Shown here: positions 1-10,973 of the stretch, in pieces
Layout of the letters: each line of letters starts with the position of its first letter
How positions within the stretch are numbered: the first letter of the stretch is position 1
NCBI GenBank assembly: GCA_002049455.2
Contig: KV918798.1
Location: 186,001 to 250,000, forward strand
Length of the DNA: 64,000 nt
DNA from: Porphyra umbilicalis
Taxonomy: Eukaryota > Rhodophyta > Bangiophyceae > Bangiales > Bangiaceae
Direction: 5' to 3'
Notes under the pieces: generated by a model
Database searches by the model: none
The model's input: only the letters and a program-made list of their open reading frames with translations
What the model was told of the DNA's origin: nothing
Made by a program: the position numbers and the translations under genes

Positions 1-149
1 GAACGTCATGGATCGAGAAAATTACATCCCTGCTGTGGGATTTGATTCACTGCAGATGGCGAAGGCGGCGTTCGACAGTTCGTGACGAGACGATTCGTGA
101 GGTCTGAATAGGTCAGAAATGTTGACAGCCCCAGAGATCGCGGATTCTA

Positions 150-855
150 AAACCAGCCGCCACATATCGACATCATATAGACATGATATTCACATCATAA
201 TGACTTGATATCGACATCCTGTACACACGATATCGTTATCAAAAAGACATTATATAGATTTCACATGCACACATCGAAAAAACCAACCCATCAAATGGGA
301 TCGCCAGATGGAAGTGTCAGCTGCGCACATCCTGTGCGCGTATCATAGGCGCACATCAAATGCGCACATCATATCCGCGTATCATACGCGCTCTCTAAAC
401 GACGTCAAATGGCCCACCAATCATCGTTACATGATACGTCAAATTACCGGACAATCATCATTTGATGAGCCGATCATGGCATCAGCCGGAACACGAGGAA
501 GTCATCCTAGAAATATCAATGACGTCATAGAGACATGACAGCGACATCATAAACATGATATCGACATCATATGGATAAAATATCGACATCATACGGATAT
601 CATGTAGATATCACATGCGCACATTGAAAATGACAACACATCAAATGGGATCACCAGATGGAAACGTCAGCTGCCCACATCATGTGCGCCTATCAGATGC
701 GCACATCACATGCGCTCTTCAAACGACATCAAATGGCTAACCAATCATCGTTAGAGGATACGTCAGTTTACCGGTCAATCATCAGCAGATGAGCCGTTGA
801 AGGCGTCAGCCGGCACGCGAGGAAGATATCTTGGACGTAATATTGATGCCACATA
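150..855. repeat. AT-rich satellite array, left part
   Basis: Two recognisable units start at about 292 and 642, a spacing of 350 bp, each beginning with a caaatgggatc-ccagatggaaa-gtcag core. Between cores the sequence is built of short motifs such as gacatcat, atgcgcacatc and tgacgtcaaatgg. The same unit recurs at 10842, 11651, 11978 and 12341. Short ORFs of 60-76 codons recur in each unit but follow the repeat, so I do not call them genes. The first 150 bases hold nothing I recognise. Confidence 0.85.
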
Positions 856-1415
856 CAGTCGTTCTACAAAAAAACCCAGCACTCCGGCGGGATCAATAGT
901 GCCCTCGACATCTGACATGTGCCTTTTTTCGATGCAACGCTCTTGATTTTGGACAGGCGCTCTCGAAAATCCCTCAAACGTGACCAATTCACGATTTCAG
1001 GAGACTCCCAGCGGTCCCGAGGGACTCTCTCGTGAGGGACTTGAGATTCCTGAAACAAACTTTCGGGGAAAGCCGACGCCGCGCCCGACTTCGGCGTTCG
1101 TGGCAGGTCCATTGCAGACATGGCTCCAGAATGTCGCCCGCGTTCCCACGTGGTGGGCACTATCGCGCAGGCTGGCAAATTGTTGCCTCAATAGTTCCCA
1201 CGGCTCCGCGCCCTCATTGGCACGACGGTCTTGGAGGCACTGCCGACTTTGTCGGTGATCTGGTGGACGAATGAAAGAGCGCCAGAGCGTCTCTATTGAG
1301 AAAGGGCCCTTCAATATATACCCCACTTGTCACCGGCTCACGGACTGCGTGGAGGCAGGTCACGACTCACGCGGGTTGGTGCCGTCTGAATCCTTCACCT
1401 TTTTCGGGAATGGCC

Positions 1416-4400
1416 TCATCAGACGCGGGCTGCTCTGACACACGAGGCAGCACATGACAGCAATGAGCCGTCCATCGTTCTGTCTGGCCCTCCACATCGT
1501 GGGGCCGGGCCCATCTGCCAATCTGGCTCGTCTCCCACTGGCGGGCGTGCCAGGGGTCACACGTCCCGTTTGAATGTTCAGAGCGCGGAGGCCGACCCGT
1601 CGGCCAATCTTGGCTGACGGCCAAGAGCAAGGTGGACAGAGACCAGATGATCTCCTCTTGCGCGCTATTTTGGGTCGATGGCAAGTCCATTTCGAAATCA
1701 TCAGGAATCGCAGCATATTTTGATCCTGCTCTGATCCCGGAACAATGGTCTGACGGTCGAGATCATGGGCCCGTTCTCGGTCGCTTAAAATTGCATTCGG
1801 AAAGTTGTAACGAGCCGGGCGCGTATGTCGACCGGACGACGGCGTCGCCGATCCGGTTGACGTCACCACCGCGATCCGTTACCCCACCCCCCCGCCCCGC
1901 TCCCCCCCCCCCCCGCACCGCCGCCACCGCGATCCGCGCCCCCCCCCCCACCGCCGCCGTCGAGGCCGGCGTCGGCGCCGTAGCCCCCCCATTATCTATG
2001 CGCTCGTCACCGCTGTTTCTGCTCTCGTCTGGAGTCCTCGCTCTTTTGCTCGTTTTTTTATGTCCTCTGGCTTGTTCACGTTGCTGTTTCTATCTCGCCT
2101 GAGGACGTAAAAATACTCTCGCTGTTGTTTCTTTGTCAGCCACCTCGTCTTGGAGCTTTTTGCTATAGGACTCAAAACGGAGACCCCGCAATTGACTGCA
2201 CCGCATCTTTGTCGACAACGTCCCTCATGGCTCGTTCCAAAATGCACATAACATACTCGCTGAGAGCGAGAGGGGGATGGTCCCTCAGACAAGCACGGAG
2301 AGGCCACAAACAAAAACGCGAGCCCATTGAATACGGAGACAACAACACAGCAAACAAAAGGAAAAAGAGAACACTGAAAAGGCCGCCACAGCGGTGATCG
2401 GCACCAAAATTGCGAGGGCGGCGAAGCGGCGCGGGCTGCGGACCGGGCGACTGCGGTGTCGGGGGAAGGGAAGCGGCAGAAAGGGGGGGGGGGGGGCGCG
2501 GATCGCGGTGGCGGCGGGGCGGGGGGCGGGGGGGAGCGGGGCGGGGGGGGTGGGGTAACGGATCGCGGTGGTGACGTCGACCGGATCGGCGACGCCGTCG
2601 TCCGGTCGACATATGCGCCCGGCTCGTTACAACTTTCCGAATGCAATTTTAAGCGACCGAGAACGGGCCCATGATCTCGACCGTCGGGCCTTTGTTCAGG
2701 GATCAGACCAGGGTCAAGATATGCTGCGATTCCCGATGATTTCGCAATGGACTTGCCATTGTCCGAAAATTGCTCGCAAGAGGAGATGTGGATAAAATCA
2801 GGGAACACGACAGGCACGAAGACTCGAGAGCAAAAGCGGTGACGCAGCACTCCCACAAGCAACACCCCGACCTGGGTTCGTGCTCATAGAAACGCTGCGT
2901 CGTGCCGGAGGCTGCGCCACCGCCCGCCGGCCGGTGCAGGCTACTGCTTTTATACCCTCAAACGGTGTCTGCACAGGCCCCACCCCCCCGCTCGTGGACG
3001 TCCCCAGAGGGGGGAGGGGGCCTTCGACAGGTACCCAACAGGCTGACAACAGGGAAGCACGCGTCAACACCCCCCGGGTCCCAGCAACAAAGCAAAGGCC
3101 CAGCGCCCTAGCGGCTACCGGGGCCCTCAGGCGCCCCTACGTAGGCACCGGGTCAAACATTGAGACGATGACGGGTCCTCCCCAAGCGGGTCGGCCCGTC
3201 AAATCACACAACAACCGCAATGTGGCGCTGCCCGGCCCACCACCGGCAGCGCGCAACTCGGCCAATCAGGCGCCGCGCGCGGTCCCACCACACCGCCGCG
3301 GCCCGTCATTGGCCACCGCCAAGGGTCCCCGTCACGCCGTGTGCGCAATTGACGCCATGGCTGACAGTGGCAAGAATCGTAGATTCACACTACCGCCACC
3401 GCCCAAACAGAGCACACGGGTCACAGCCGACCATCACGCGCGCACGGGCAGCTCCGCCCCCACCCCTACGCACGGACAGCACCGCCCGGCCCACGCACAC
3501 AGGCGGCCCGACCTGCCGGCAACAGCACCCGGGGAAGAAGACGGGCAGGTCCACCCCAGGATGGACAGCGAGCGAGACGGCCGCCGCCGCGAGGCGCAAA
3601 GGTGCAACCCCCGCACTCACGCCGCGCGCACACAACCGCGGCAAAGGGGTACAGTCCCGGTCGGTCCGCCCGGGGAAGCAGGATACGAACAGGGAAAAGG
3701 GAGCTCCCGAATGAGAAAACGAGGCGCAGCCGCTCAGGGGGGGCAAGGATGGTACGGTCCCGGATATTAAGTGAAGTAGCTACTGTGGATAAAATCGGGA
3801 AGAATAAAAGGCACGAAAACTCGAGAGCAAAAGCGGTGACGCAGCACTCCCACAAGCAACACCCCGACCTGGGTTCGTGCTCATAGAAACGCTGCGTCGT
3901 GCCGGAGGCTGCGCCACCGCCCGCCGGCCGGTGCAGGCTACTGCTTTTATACCCTCAAACGGTGTCTGCACAGGCCCCACCCCCCCGCTCGTGGACGTCC
4001 CCAGAGGGGGGAGGGGGCCTTCGACAGGTACCCAACAGGCTGACAACAGGGGAGCACGCGTCAACACCCCCCGGGTCCCAGCAACAAAGCAAAGGCCCAG
4101 CGCCCTAGCGGCTACCGGGGCCCTCAGGCGCCCCTACGTAGGCACCGGGTCAAACATTGAGACGATGACGGGTCCTCCCCAAGCGGGTCGGCCCGTCAAA
4201 TCACACAACAACCGCAATGTGGCGCTGCCCGGCCCACCACCGGCAGCGCGCAACTCGGCCAATCAGGCGCCGCGCGCGGTCCCACCACACCGCCGCGGCC
4301 CGTCATTGGCCACCGCCAAGGGCCTCATCACGCCGTGCGCGAGGCTGACGCCATGGCTGACAGTGGCAAAAATCGTATACTCACAGGAGATCATCAGGTC

Positions 4401-4620
4401 TCTGTCCACCTCGCACTCGGTCGACAGCTAAATTGGCTGACCAGCCCGCCTCCGCGATCAGAAATTCTAACGGGACAAGTGATCCCTGGCACGCCCGCCA
4501 GTGGGAGTGCAGCCAGAATGGCCAAAGGGCCTGGCTCCATGATGTGGGGGCCCAGAAGTGCGATGGAGGGCTCATTACTGTCATGTGCTGCCTCGTGTGT
4601 CTGAGCACCCGCAGTCTTGG
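1416..4620. repeat. Inverted-repeat (foldback-like) element split by a later insertion
   Basis: The left arm is about 1416-1955. Its reverse complement is found at about 2488-2786 and continues at 4386-4620 after a 1.6 kb insertion. The arms include C-rich/G-rich stretches and a common block reading from the gtcgaccgg motif outward. The loop at about 1956-2487 has no recognisable gene. Open frames across the arms, such as the minus-strand frame 1360-1869, are repeat-derived and I do not call them genes. Confidence 0.7.
2787..4385. mobile_element. TRIM-like LTR element with 5-bp target duplication
   Basis: Two direct repeats, 2787-3389 and 3784-4385 (about 603 and 602 bp), are nearly identical and separated by 394 bp. 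Each starts TGTGG and ends TCACA, i.e. TG..CA with short inverted ends as in LTRs. GGAGA precedes the left repeat and follows the right one. Joining the flanks recreates the sequence found in inverse orientation at about 1640-1660, the paralogous empty site. Each repeat has a TATA-like tttata near its first quarter. I see no tRNA primer-binding site or polypurine tract, and the 394 bp interior is too short for gag/pol, so this is at most a non-autonomous miniature element. Confidence 0.7.
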
Positions 4621-4750
4621 AGCAGAAAAGCGCCTTTGAGAAATGTTAGTTGACACTTCACTGGTTCTCAGCCACGTTTACGTGAAAGGAGGAACATATG
4701 GGAGGTACTATAGATCTCGGCTGAGTGCTAGGTTTTTTGTGGAACGACTG

Positions 4751-4851
4751 TAGGCATGAAATCGACTTCATATACACCTAATATCGTCACTAAATGGACA
4801 TCCTATGGACGTCATGTACACATGATATCGGCATCGTATAGACATCATATG
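4751..4851. repeat. Satellite remnant between two elements
   Basis: About 100 bp of the same gacatcat-rich satellite seen on either side, left between element A and the next insertion. Confidence 0.7.
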
Positions 4852-6689
4852 CAGCCGATCCCCCAAAAACTAACTTCGCACCCTGCTCAGACACAGAATG
4901 ACATGCACCACAACAACAATTCGAAATCCATCAAGGTTGAACGGAAATAGATTCAGCGGATGTGGTGGACATCGCGTCCTGGCCTTTTATGGCCCTCTCA
5001 GGCGAGCGTCAACACCATGAAAAATAGTTTTATCTCTTCATAGGCATACAGCTCAGCGATTTCGGTTGTGACACCAGATCGAGTGCCAAAAAGTGCTCAC
5101 GTGGCCTTGCCGGAGCCCCTTATCGCTCACGTGGCAAGCACGTGCAAACTAAGTGACAACTGATTGTCGCAGTGCCTCACGCGTCCTGAGCACACTGATC
5201 GGTGAGTGATCATCAGCAGTTTCTGTGCCTGTGGCTCTCAAACCAGCGGCCAATGAGGTGGCGGTCCGCCGGCAAGTGCGCGGCGCAAGCACAAAAAGGT
5301 TGACACGAGTTCGACGCTGCCTGAAAGCCATTTGAGTGGGTGCCCTCTCATGGCACGCAAAAAGACGATTTCTTTTCAAACATGACGCGCAGAAAGCCAT
5401 TAAGAGCAGGCCACACACAGAGAAGAATCCCGAGACCGCGCGGAAGGCAGGCTGTCAATATATCAGGGGACCGAAATGAAAGACGGATCACGGGACGGGG
5501 GCAGCTCAGAGAAGCAAGCGCCACGAGCCTGTCAGCACTTGCAGGCTCGAACCAGAAATGACGAGGACACCTCGGTTCAGGTGGTCCAAGTTGGTGTCAG
5601 ACAATTCCGGTCCTGCCCTTTTGCTGAGCCAAACCAACAGTGAAAAGTTTGAAGATCAGACAACTCCATTTGCATCAGGCTCCATGTCTTTTTGGTGCCT
5701 CGCAAGACTTCCAATGTGGCTGCACCGCCCATCCGCAAAATTGAAGCCAAGCCAGGTCACTCGTGTCCATCGTTGAGATCTCCCTTATTGCCAGACGCTC
5801 ATTCGAGGCCCGTTGTGCGCCAGAAAGAAATGACACGTCATGCCTGCATCTCGGTCCAGAATCTGTTAGCTCTGCCACGGTTCGTGCCACGGCAGGCGCC
5901 ACCGCGCAGCCTCGTTAGCGTGTCACGCAGTCGACGTGCGCGCCGCGTAACGACTGTGTCATGTAAGCTGGCTCCCCACACCCAGGATGCTGGAATGGGC
6001 ATTCGGTGGCGGTCCGTGCCACCTCATCGGCTGGCCCCCCCTATCAGTTGCCCAAAACAGCCATTTTCTCACGCCATCTCGCGCGTCGGGGGCGCCAGCA
6101 GCGCAGCGCGCTGATCTGGGGCGCGCCCACCAACCCCCAGATGGCTGGAGTCGGTATTCGGTGGCCGTGCGTGCCACCTCGTTGGCCGGCCCCCCCACTC
6201 AGATGGTCGAAGCAGGACACTCCTTACGCTACCTGCCGCGTCGGGGGCGCTTGAAGCGCGGCGCCCTAGTTTCGGGCGCGCCCACTCACCCCCAGATGGC
6301 TGGAACTGGCATTCAGAGGCCGTGCGTGCCACGATTTCGGGTGGTCGCCGCTGTCAGACGTTCCAGACGGCCATTTGGTAGCGCTACCTCGCGCGTCTGG
6401 AGCGCCTTCGCTGCCGCGGAAGCACTAGAGACACCTCGGCGTAAACCAGTGCCTATCTGAGTCGGCGTTAGCTATCCGGAGAGTACTCCCTTTCGGCTGC
6501 TGTGGCCACACTATTGACGTCGCCCCACCCGGACCACCGCTGTCGTCGTCAGCACCCCAACTGCGACCGCGGCGCTTGCTGCAGCAGTTGCCTTTCTCGC
6601 CACCGGATTTGTCCGACCGCTTGCACAAGACTCCTTGCTTTCGCACTTCTTTTGCGGATCCCTTTGGTGCCGTCCTGCAACACCGTCCC

Positions 6690-7300
6690 AACGTCCGATC
6701 GGTACATGCCTGTTCTCCTTTATCTTTCCATTCCTTTATCTTTTGTCCCCCCGGCAGCCTCATTTTCTCGTCAGCACCTCCTTCCTTGCCAAGTCTCATC
6801 CCTCGGCTCGGTTTGCCAAGGAATGCGGCTCGTCTTGCTTCGCGTGATTGTATTGTACGAGAGTCGGGCTCTGCCGCGGCGAGCTCTGATCAGTGTCGCT
6901 TTTCTCACCGTATGCTCTTGCGTATCTTCTTCATGCCTGTCACCCTCTCCTTCAATACAGCTTCTGTCTGTTTCTGCGTCTGTGCCTCTTGTCGACTCAT
7001 TGCCCCGTCCTCTTTTATCATCTCTCACCATGGCGTTTTTGTTGCTCTGCGGCCCCTGCTCTCGTGCTTTGCTCTTCTTATTGTGTGTGTATTTGTCACT
7101 GCTCCTACCACGTCTTATTGCATCGTGCATTGCCTCCTACTTTCTTTTTGCGACCCCTTGATGCTCTGCGCCCCCCACCCTCTTCACGGGAGCCCTTGCT
7201 GTTCCACACTTGCAAGGATTTGTTCGGGTTCAGGTCTCGTGTGTCCTTTCCGGGCCTGTGATGAGCCGGCCTACGGTGTCTCAGGGAATTTTTGACTAAG
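6690..7300. other. Pyrimidine-rich tract inside the foldback element
   Basis: The plus strand is strongly T/C-rich here, which keeps several plus frames open and gives Leu/Ser/Cys/Phe-rich translations. No domain or conserved motif is visible in any frame, so I read the open frames as compositional. Confidence 0.5.
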
Positions 7301-8285
7301 GCTATGCCCGAACTCTTCTTTTTCTCGTGGCTCGTGCGCGCACCAACCGTCCTCTGCTTGGCTCACTGGCCGGGCGTGCTTCTCTTCGCTGCTGCCCTCT
7401 TCTGTGTCGCAGATGCCCCCCGTCCACTTCATGCCGTTTCTTGCGTTGCCTTCACTGTGCGTAGATTTAATTTTGCCTGCCTCCTCCGTACTGTCTCCGT
7501 TGCCGTTATCGTTTGTAATTCCCGGACTCGTCCTATCTCCACGTTGTTGTTGGAACGGCATGTCATCAGCACGTGTTCCATAGCAGTCCATGTGCGACGT
7601 TGCATGCCGCTGGTACCTGTGCGTTCATTCGAAGCTCTATGAAAACGAAGAGGCCCAGTCCTTTTGCATGTGCTGCAGCTTTCATGTTCTCGCGAGGTCC
7701 TCGTCGCGCGGCACATAGCGCGCACCGACCGTTTCGTCGAATGCATTCGTTCTTTTTCCGTCCAAACCCGTTGCATGTACTGGGCGCACTGCCGGTGATC
7801 GCTGATATCCAGATGGATAGTCTAGGGTGTGTGCGCGATCACTCGTTACTCCGGCGCGGGCTGCTCCCACTCCTTCGACGATCATCTCGCGGCCAGTTCA
7901 TGTCGGTTCCAACAACAAAGAGACACTGTGTTTAGGCACGACCCCCACGTTTGAGCTTTCGTGAGCCTATTGTAAGACTGTTACCATGATGGAGGGCACT
8001 GTATCATGGTTCTCCTCTCTGGGTTAGAGACAGCTTTGCGCTGTCATGGCCATGCTTCGGATTGCCAGTTCCCTGTGTGGCACCAGGCGCACTAGACTGA
8101 CAGCTCTTGTAGTCAATGGACCTGTCGTGTGCGTAAAAGGCAGGACATGATGCACTGGCTGGGCAGCTGTCCGTGTTGCGCATCACGCGCATGTGCGTTC
8201 GCAGTCATCGAACGGCACCATCGTTCGAGAAGGCCCTGGGAGATGGGGCTAACTGGATTGTCAAACGACGCATAGCATAACCTAG

Positions 8286-8807
8286 ATGACAGCTGCGAAT
8301 TGGCTTCAGGGTGGTCGCGAGAGGGCATGTCTCTGTAATTGGGCTAAGCTACACATAGAAGGCACAGGAAAGGCCATTGTTCTTGTTCATCAGCTGCGAG
8401 CGTCCAGAGAACAGCCCTCCGCCGTCTGCGCACTGACCACCACGACTTTCTTCCAATCCCTTCTTTCCATCCCAGCACCGAGAGCTCCGCGTCGCGCACC
8501 CAAATTAGAGAAGGCCTGCGAGATTACAACTGTGGCCGGAGAGACGTCGGCCGCGCCCATTGTGGAGCGCGGCGGGGCCACAGCGGCTGGCGCTGGTCAT
8601 CGCCAGATGGCTGGACCAGGCGGCTGGGTAGCAGCTATCGCGCCCGCTGCTGGCGCACAACCGTCTGGGCCGCCTGTTTCCAGCGGGCTGCTCGAGCCTG
8701 CGGCGGCCGGGGCGTCCGAATCTGATTCAGAGGACGGTGCAGGCGACGATGCCAATGGTATTTGCTGCCCTGTCTGTTCGTATCGGCCCCGGTACGAGAA
8801 AGAGTGA
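8286..8807 (+). CDS. Hypothetical protein fragment inside the foldback element
   Basis: An open frame of up to 173 codons. The first half is unremarkable. The second half is Ala/Gly/Pro-rich and leads into an acidic stretch (ESDSEDGAGDD) and a CPVC motif just before the stop, which could be half of a zinc-binding site. It lies between the two foldback arms, upstream of another open frame on the same strand (9041-9664), so the two could be exons or decayed parts of one element-encoded protein. No family is recognised and coding status is uncertain. Confidence 0.3.
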   Translation: MTAANWLQGGRERACLCNWAKLHIEGTGKAIVLVHQLRASREQPSAVCALTTTTFFQSLLSIPAPRAPRRAPKLEKACEITTVAGETSAAPIVERGGATAAGAGHRQMAGPGGWVAAIAPAAGAQPSGPPVSSGLLEPAAAGASESDSEDGAGDDANGICCPVCSYRPRYEKE

Positions 8808-9040
8808 AGCCATTCCATTCAGCGCTGCAGTGCTGTCGACCAGGAATGCACGAAAAGCCCAGCGGCTCCCTCACAGTTCAGTTCAGAAGCTTGTTCCTTT
8901 GCAGGGAAGGCCGCCAAGCAAAAGTGTACCGCCAAGTCCTTGTACATTTTCGGGCGACGTCTTCATTGCTCGCACGGAGCTGTTGGACAGTCTGCTTTTG
9001 AGATGCTGGGTATTTTCTGTTGGTTGTAAGCGTCTAACTG

Positions 9041-9664
9041 TTGTGGCAGGTTCCCAATATCTGTCTTGCGGTAGTCTGTCCGTTGATTGTCTCCGTTTCC
9101 AGTTGCACAATATGCCAAGAGCAGGGACACCTTCCCATCAAAATGGCCCTTTCGAAAGCGTATGAGCTCAAGGTGTCGCCCCCTGACCGGCGCTCTATCC
9201 GAAAACTACTCCATGCCACGTACACTGTCGAACTCATGGTGTGTGCACAATTTCAGCCCGTTCATCTTTCGCGCGCCGCCTCGGCAGAAAGGCTCGAGGC
9301 GTCGACGGCCGCTGACGCTGATCATGCCATTGAGCGGCAACGTGCCGCGGGGCTACAGCCAGATGAGGTGGACCTGACAGCGGGAGGTCGCGCTGACGCG
9401 ATGGATCGCGCACTGGACGCGCACTCCGGACCCAACGCACGCGTCGCCGTCGCCCGCAACCCCCAAGGTGAAACTTTCCACCTTGAGCACGCTCTCAGAC
9501 TTCGCGCTGAGCTGTACCCGCGAGTCGCCAGGTTTTACGCTGGCGAGATCCAAGCGGGCGAGAGTTTCGGCACTTCAAGCATTGGACAGGTGCTGAACTC
9601 GGCAGCGTTGGCAAAAGCCAGCCAAAAAGCCATCACGTCTCGGGCGCCCCAGAAGCGCAATTAA
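9041..9664 (+). CDS. Hypothetical protein with ARFYAGE motif inside the foldback element
   Basis: An open frame of up to 207 codons whose last two thirds have protein-like composition. It includes an acidic/basic stretch and the segment ARFYAGEIQAGESFG near the C-terminus. A closely similar ARFYAGEL...TAGEVF segment occurs in an unrelated-looking frame at about 39190 in this window. The listed start is not convincing; the coding part may begin near 9250. The stop falls about 75 bp before the inner end of the right foldback arm. It may be the only protein this element encodes, but I recognise no known family. Confidence 0.35.
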   Translation: MWQVPNICLAVVCPLIVSVSSCTICQEQGHLPIKMALSKAYELKVSPPDRRSIRKLLHATYTVELMVCAQFQPVHLSRAASAERLEASTAADADHAIERQRAAGLQPDEVDLTAGGRADAMDRALDAHSGPNARVAVARNPQGETFHLEHALRLRAELYPRVARFYAGEIQAGESFGTSSIGQVLNSAALAKASQKAITSRAPQKRN

Positions 9665-10804
9665 CAAGCTGCAAATGTCGCGAACAAGGTGGGACAACAA
9701 GAAGTCCAATGTGCTGCTTTGGCCGTCAGAGACGGGGGGCCGGCCGACGAGGTGGCACGCACGGCCACCGAATACCGACTCCAGCCATCTGGGGGTTGGT
9801 GGGCGCGCCCCAGATCAGCGCGCTGCGCTGCTGGCGCCCCCGACGCGCGAGATGGCGTGAGAAAATGGCTGTTTTGGGCAACTGAGAGGGGGGGCCAGCC
9901 GATGAGGTGGCACGGACCGCCACCGAATGCCCATTCCAGCATCCTGGGTGTGGGGAGCCAGCTTACATGACACAGTCGTTACGCGGCGCGCACGTCGACT
10001 ACGTGACACGCTAACGAGGCTGCGCGGTGGCGCCCGCCGTGGCACGAACCGTGGCAGAGCTAACAGATTCTGGACCGAGATGCAGGCATGACGTGTCATT
10101 TCTTTTTGGCGCACAACGGGCCTCGAATGAGCGTCTGGCAATAAGGGAGATATCAACGATGGACACGAGTGACCTGGCTTGGCTTCAATTTTGCGGATGG
10201 GCGGTGCAGCCACATTGGAAGTCTTGCGAGGCACCAAAAAGACATGGAGCCTGATGCAAATGGAGTTGTCTGATCTTCAAACTTTCCTTTTTTAGTCTGG
10301 CTCTGCCAAAAGGCAGGACTGGAATTGTCTGACGCCAACTTGGACCACCCGAACCGAGGTGTCTTTGTCAAGTCTAGCCCGTGCCGGCACGTGCGGACAG
10401 GCTGGTGGAAATTGTGTGTCTGCGTCGCACGTGCTCGGTCAACTGTCGCCCATATGGCTGCCGGCTGCTGTCGACCACGCTCTCTCCGCCCGGAGGTCCG
10501 CCGGCGCAGGTGTGCGCGATCTCGTGTCGTCTTGCAGTGTTTCGTCGCCGACGTCAGTTGTCTCAGTACGGCTCCACGGCCCTCTTTGTGGCTGAACCCG
10601 AGCCTGCTTTTTGAGACATGAAAGCGACGTTCGTTCTCCGGTTCGTGTTTTCGATTATCGGCATGAGCAGGATGTCGCACATTTCAGTTGTATTTTGGCC
10701 GTGCCATTTTATCAACGCACGTGCTGAACATAGATGCACCAGACTTGTAATGTTGGTGAAATTGTGCTTCTGGTGAGGGTGAGAGGTTTTTTGAAGAGCG
10801 GCTG

Positions 10805-10973
10805 CAGACATCACATGCATACATCAAAATTGGCGAGCCATCAAATGGGATCGCCAGATGGAAACGTCAGATGCGCGCATCATATGCGCACGTCGTATGC
10901 GCACATGATATGCGCACATCAGATACGCTCTCCATGTGACGTCAAATGGCCAACCCGTCATCTATAGATGATA
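10805..10973. repeat. AT-rich satellite array, middle part
   Basis: One satellite unit core at 10842, same family as at 292 and 642, interrupted at 10973 by the insertion of a MITE. Confidence 0.8.

Larger units (their letters stand above)
856..4750. mobile_element. TA-flanked DNA transposon-like element (element A), non-autonomous
   Basis: The ends are inverted repeats of about 60 bp beginning CAGTCGTTC followed by a run of A and AGCACTC. Both are flanked by TA (854-855 and 4751-4752). Removing the element rejoins the satellite correctly across the gap, so the TA reads as a target-site duplication, as in Tc1/mariner elements. No transposase is visible inside; the interior is filled by a second inverted-repeat element and an LTR-like insertion. 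Related termini occur at about 4852, 10804, 23452 and 38568. Confidence 0.75.
5559..10370. mobile_element. Foldback-type element with ~640-bp inverted arms
   Basis: The left arm, 5559 to about 6193, is repeated in reverse complement at about 9739-10370. Over a 140-codon frame the two arms differ at only three residues. The tips read TGAC-GAG/AAA-GACACCTCGG on both sides. The inner part of the left arm continues into a tandem array of about 150-bp subrepeats (about 5985-6420), which share the ccagatggctgga and gtgcgtgccac cores and the cgcgcgtc-ggggcgc tail. Long arms with internal tandem subrepeats are the hallmark of Foldback elements. I see no clear target duplication. The interior contains a pyrimidine-rich stretch and two hypothetical frames. 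Confidence 0.75.
4852..10804. mobile_element. Element B: second satellite insertion with related termini
   Basis: The left end (GCAGCCGATCCCCCAAAAAC) and the inverted right end (GCAGCCGCTCTTCAAAAAAC) resemble the termini of the element at 856-4750. Satellite sequence resumes on both sides. The dinucleotide flanks no longer read as a clean TA duplication. The span contains the foldback element 5559-10370. Outside it, 4860-5555 and 10371-10790 hold no gene I recognise. Confidence 0.5.

Noticed and set aside
308..538. Short frame of about 76 codons in the satellite, recurring at 11586, 12272 and elsewhere
   Set aside because: It repeats with the satellite unit, varies in frame and has no domain; a by-product of the repeat.
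1996..2865. 289-codon minus frame
   Set aside because: It crosses the inverted-repeat arm and the LTR-like insertion boundary and is Pro/Ser low complexity; it cannot be one ancient gene.
3390..3783. Primer-binding site or polypurine tract for the LTR-like element
   Set aside because: Neither was found next to the repeats, so I keep the LTR call only on ends, duplication and empty site.
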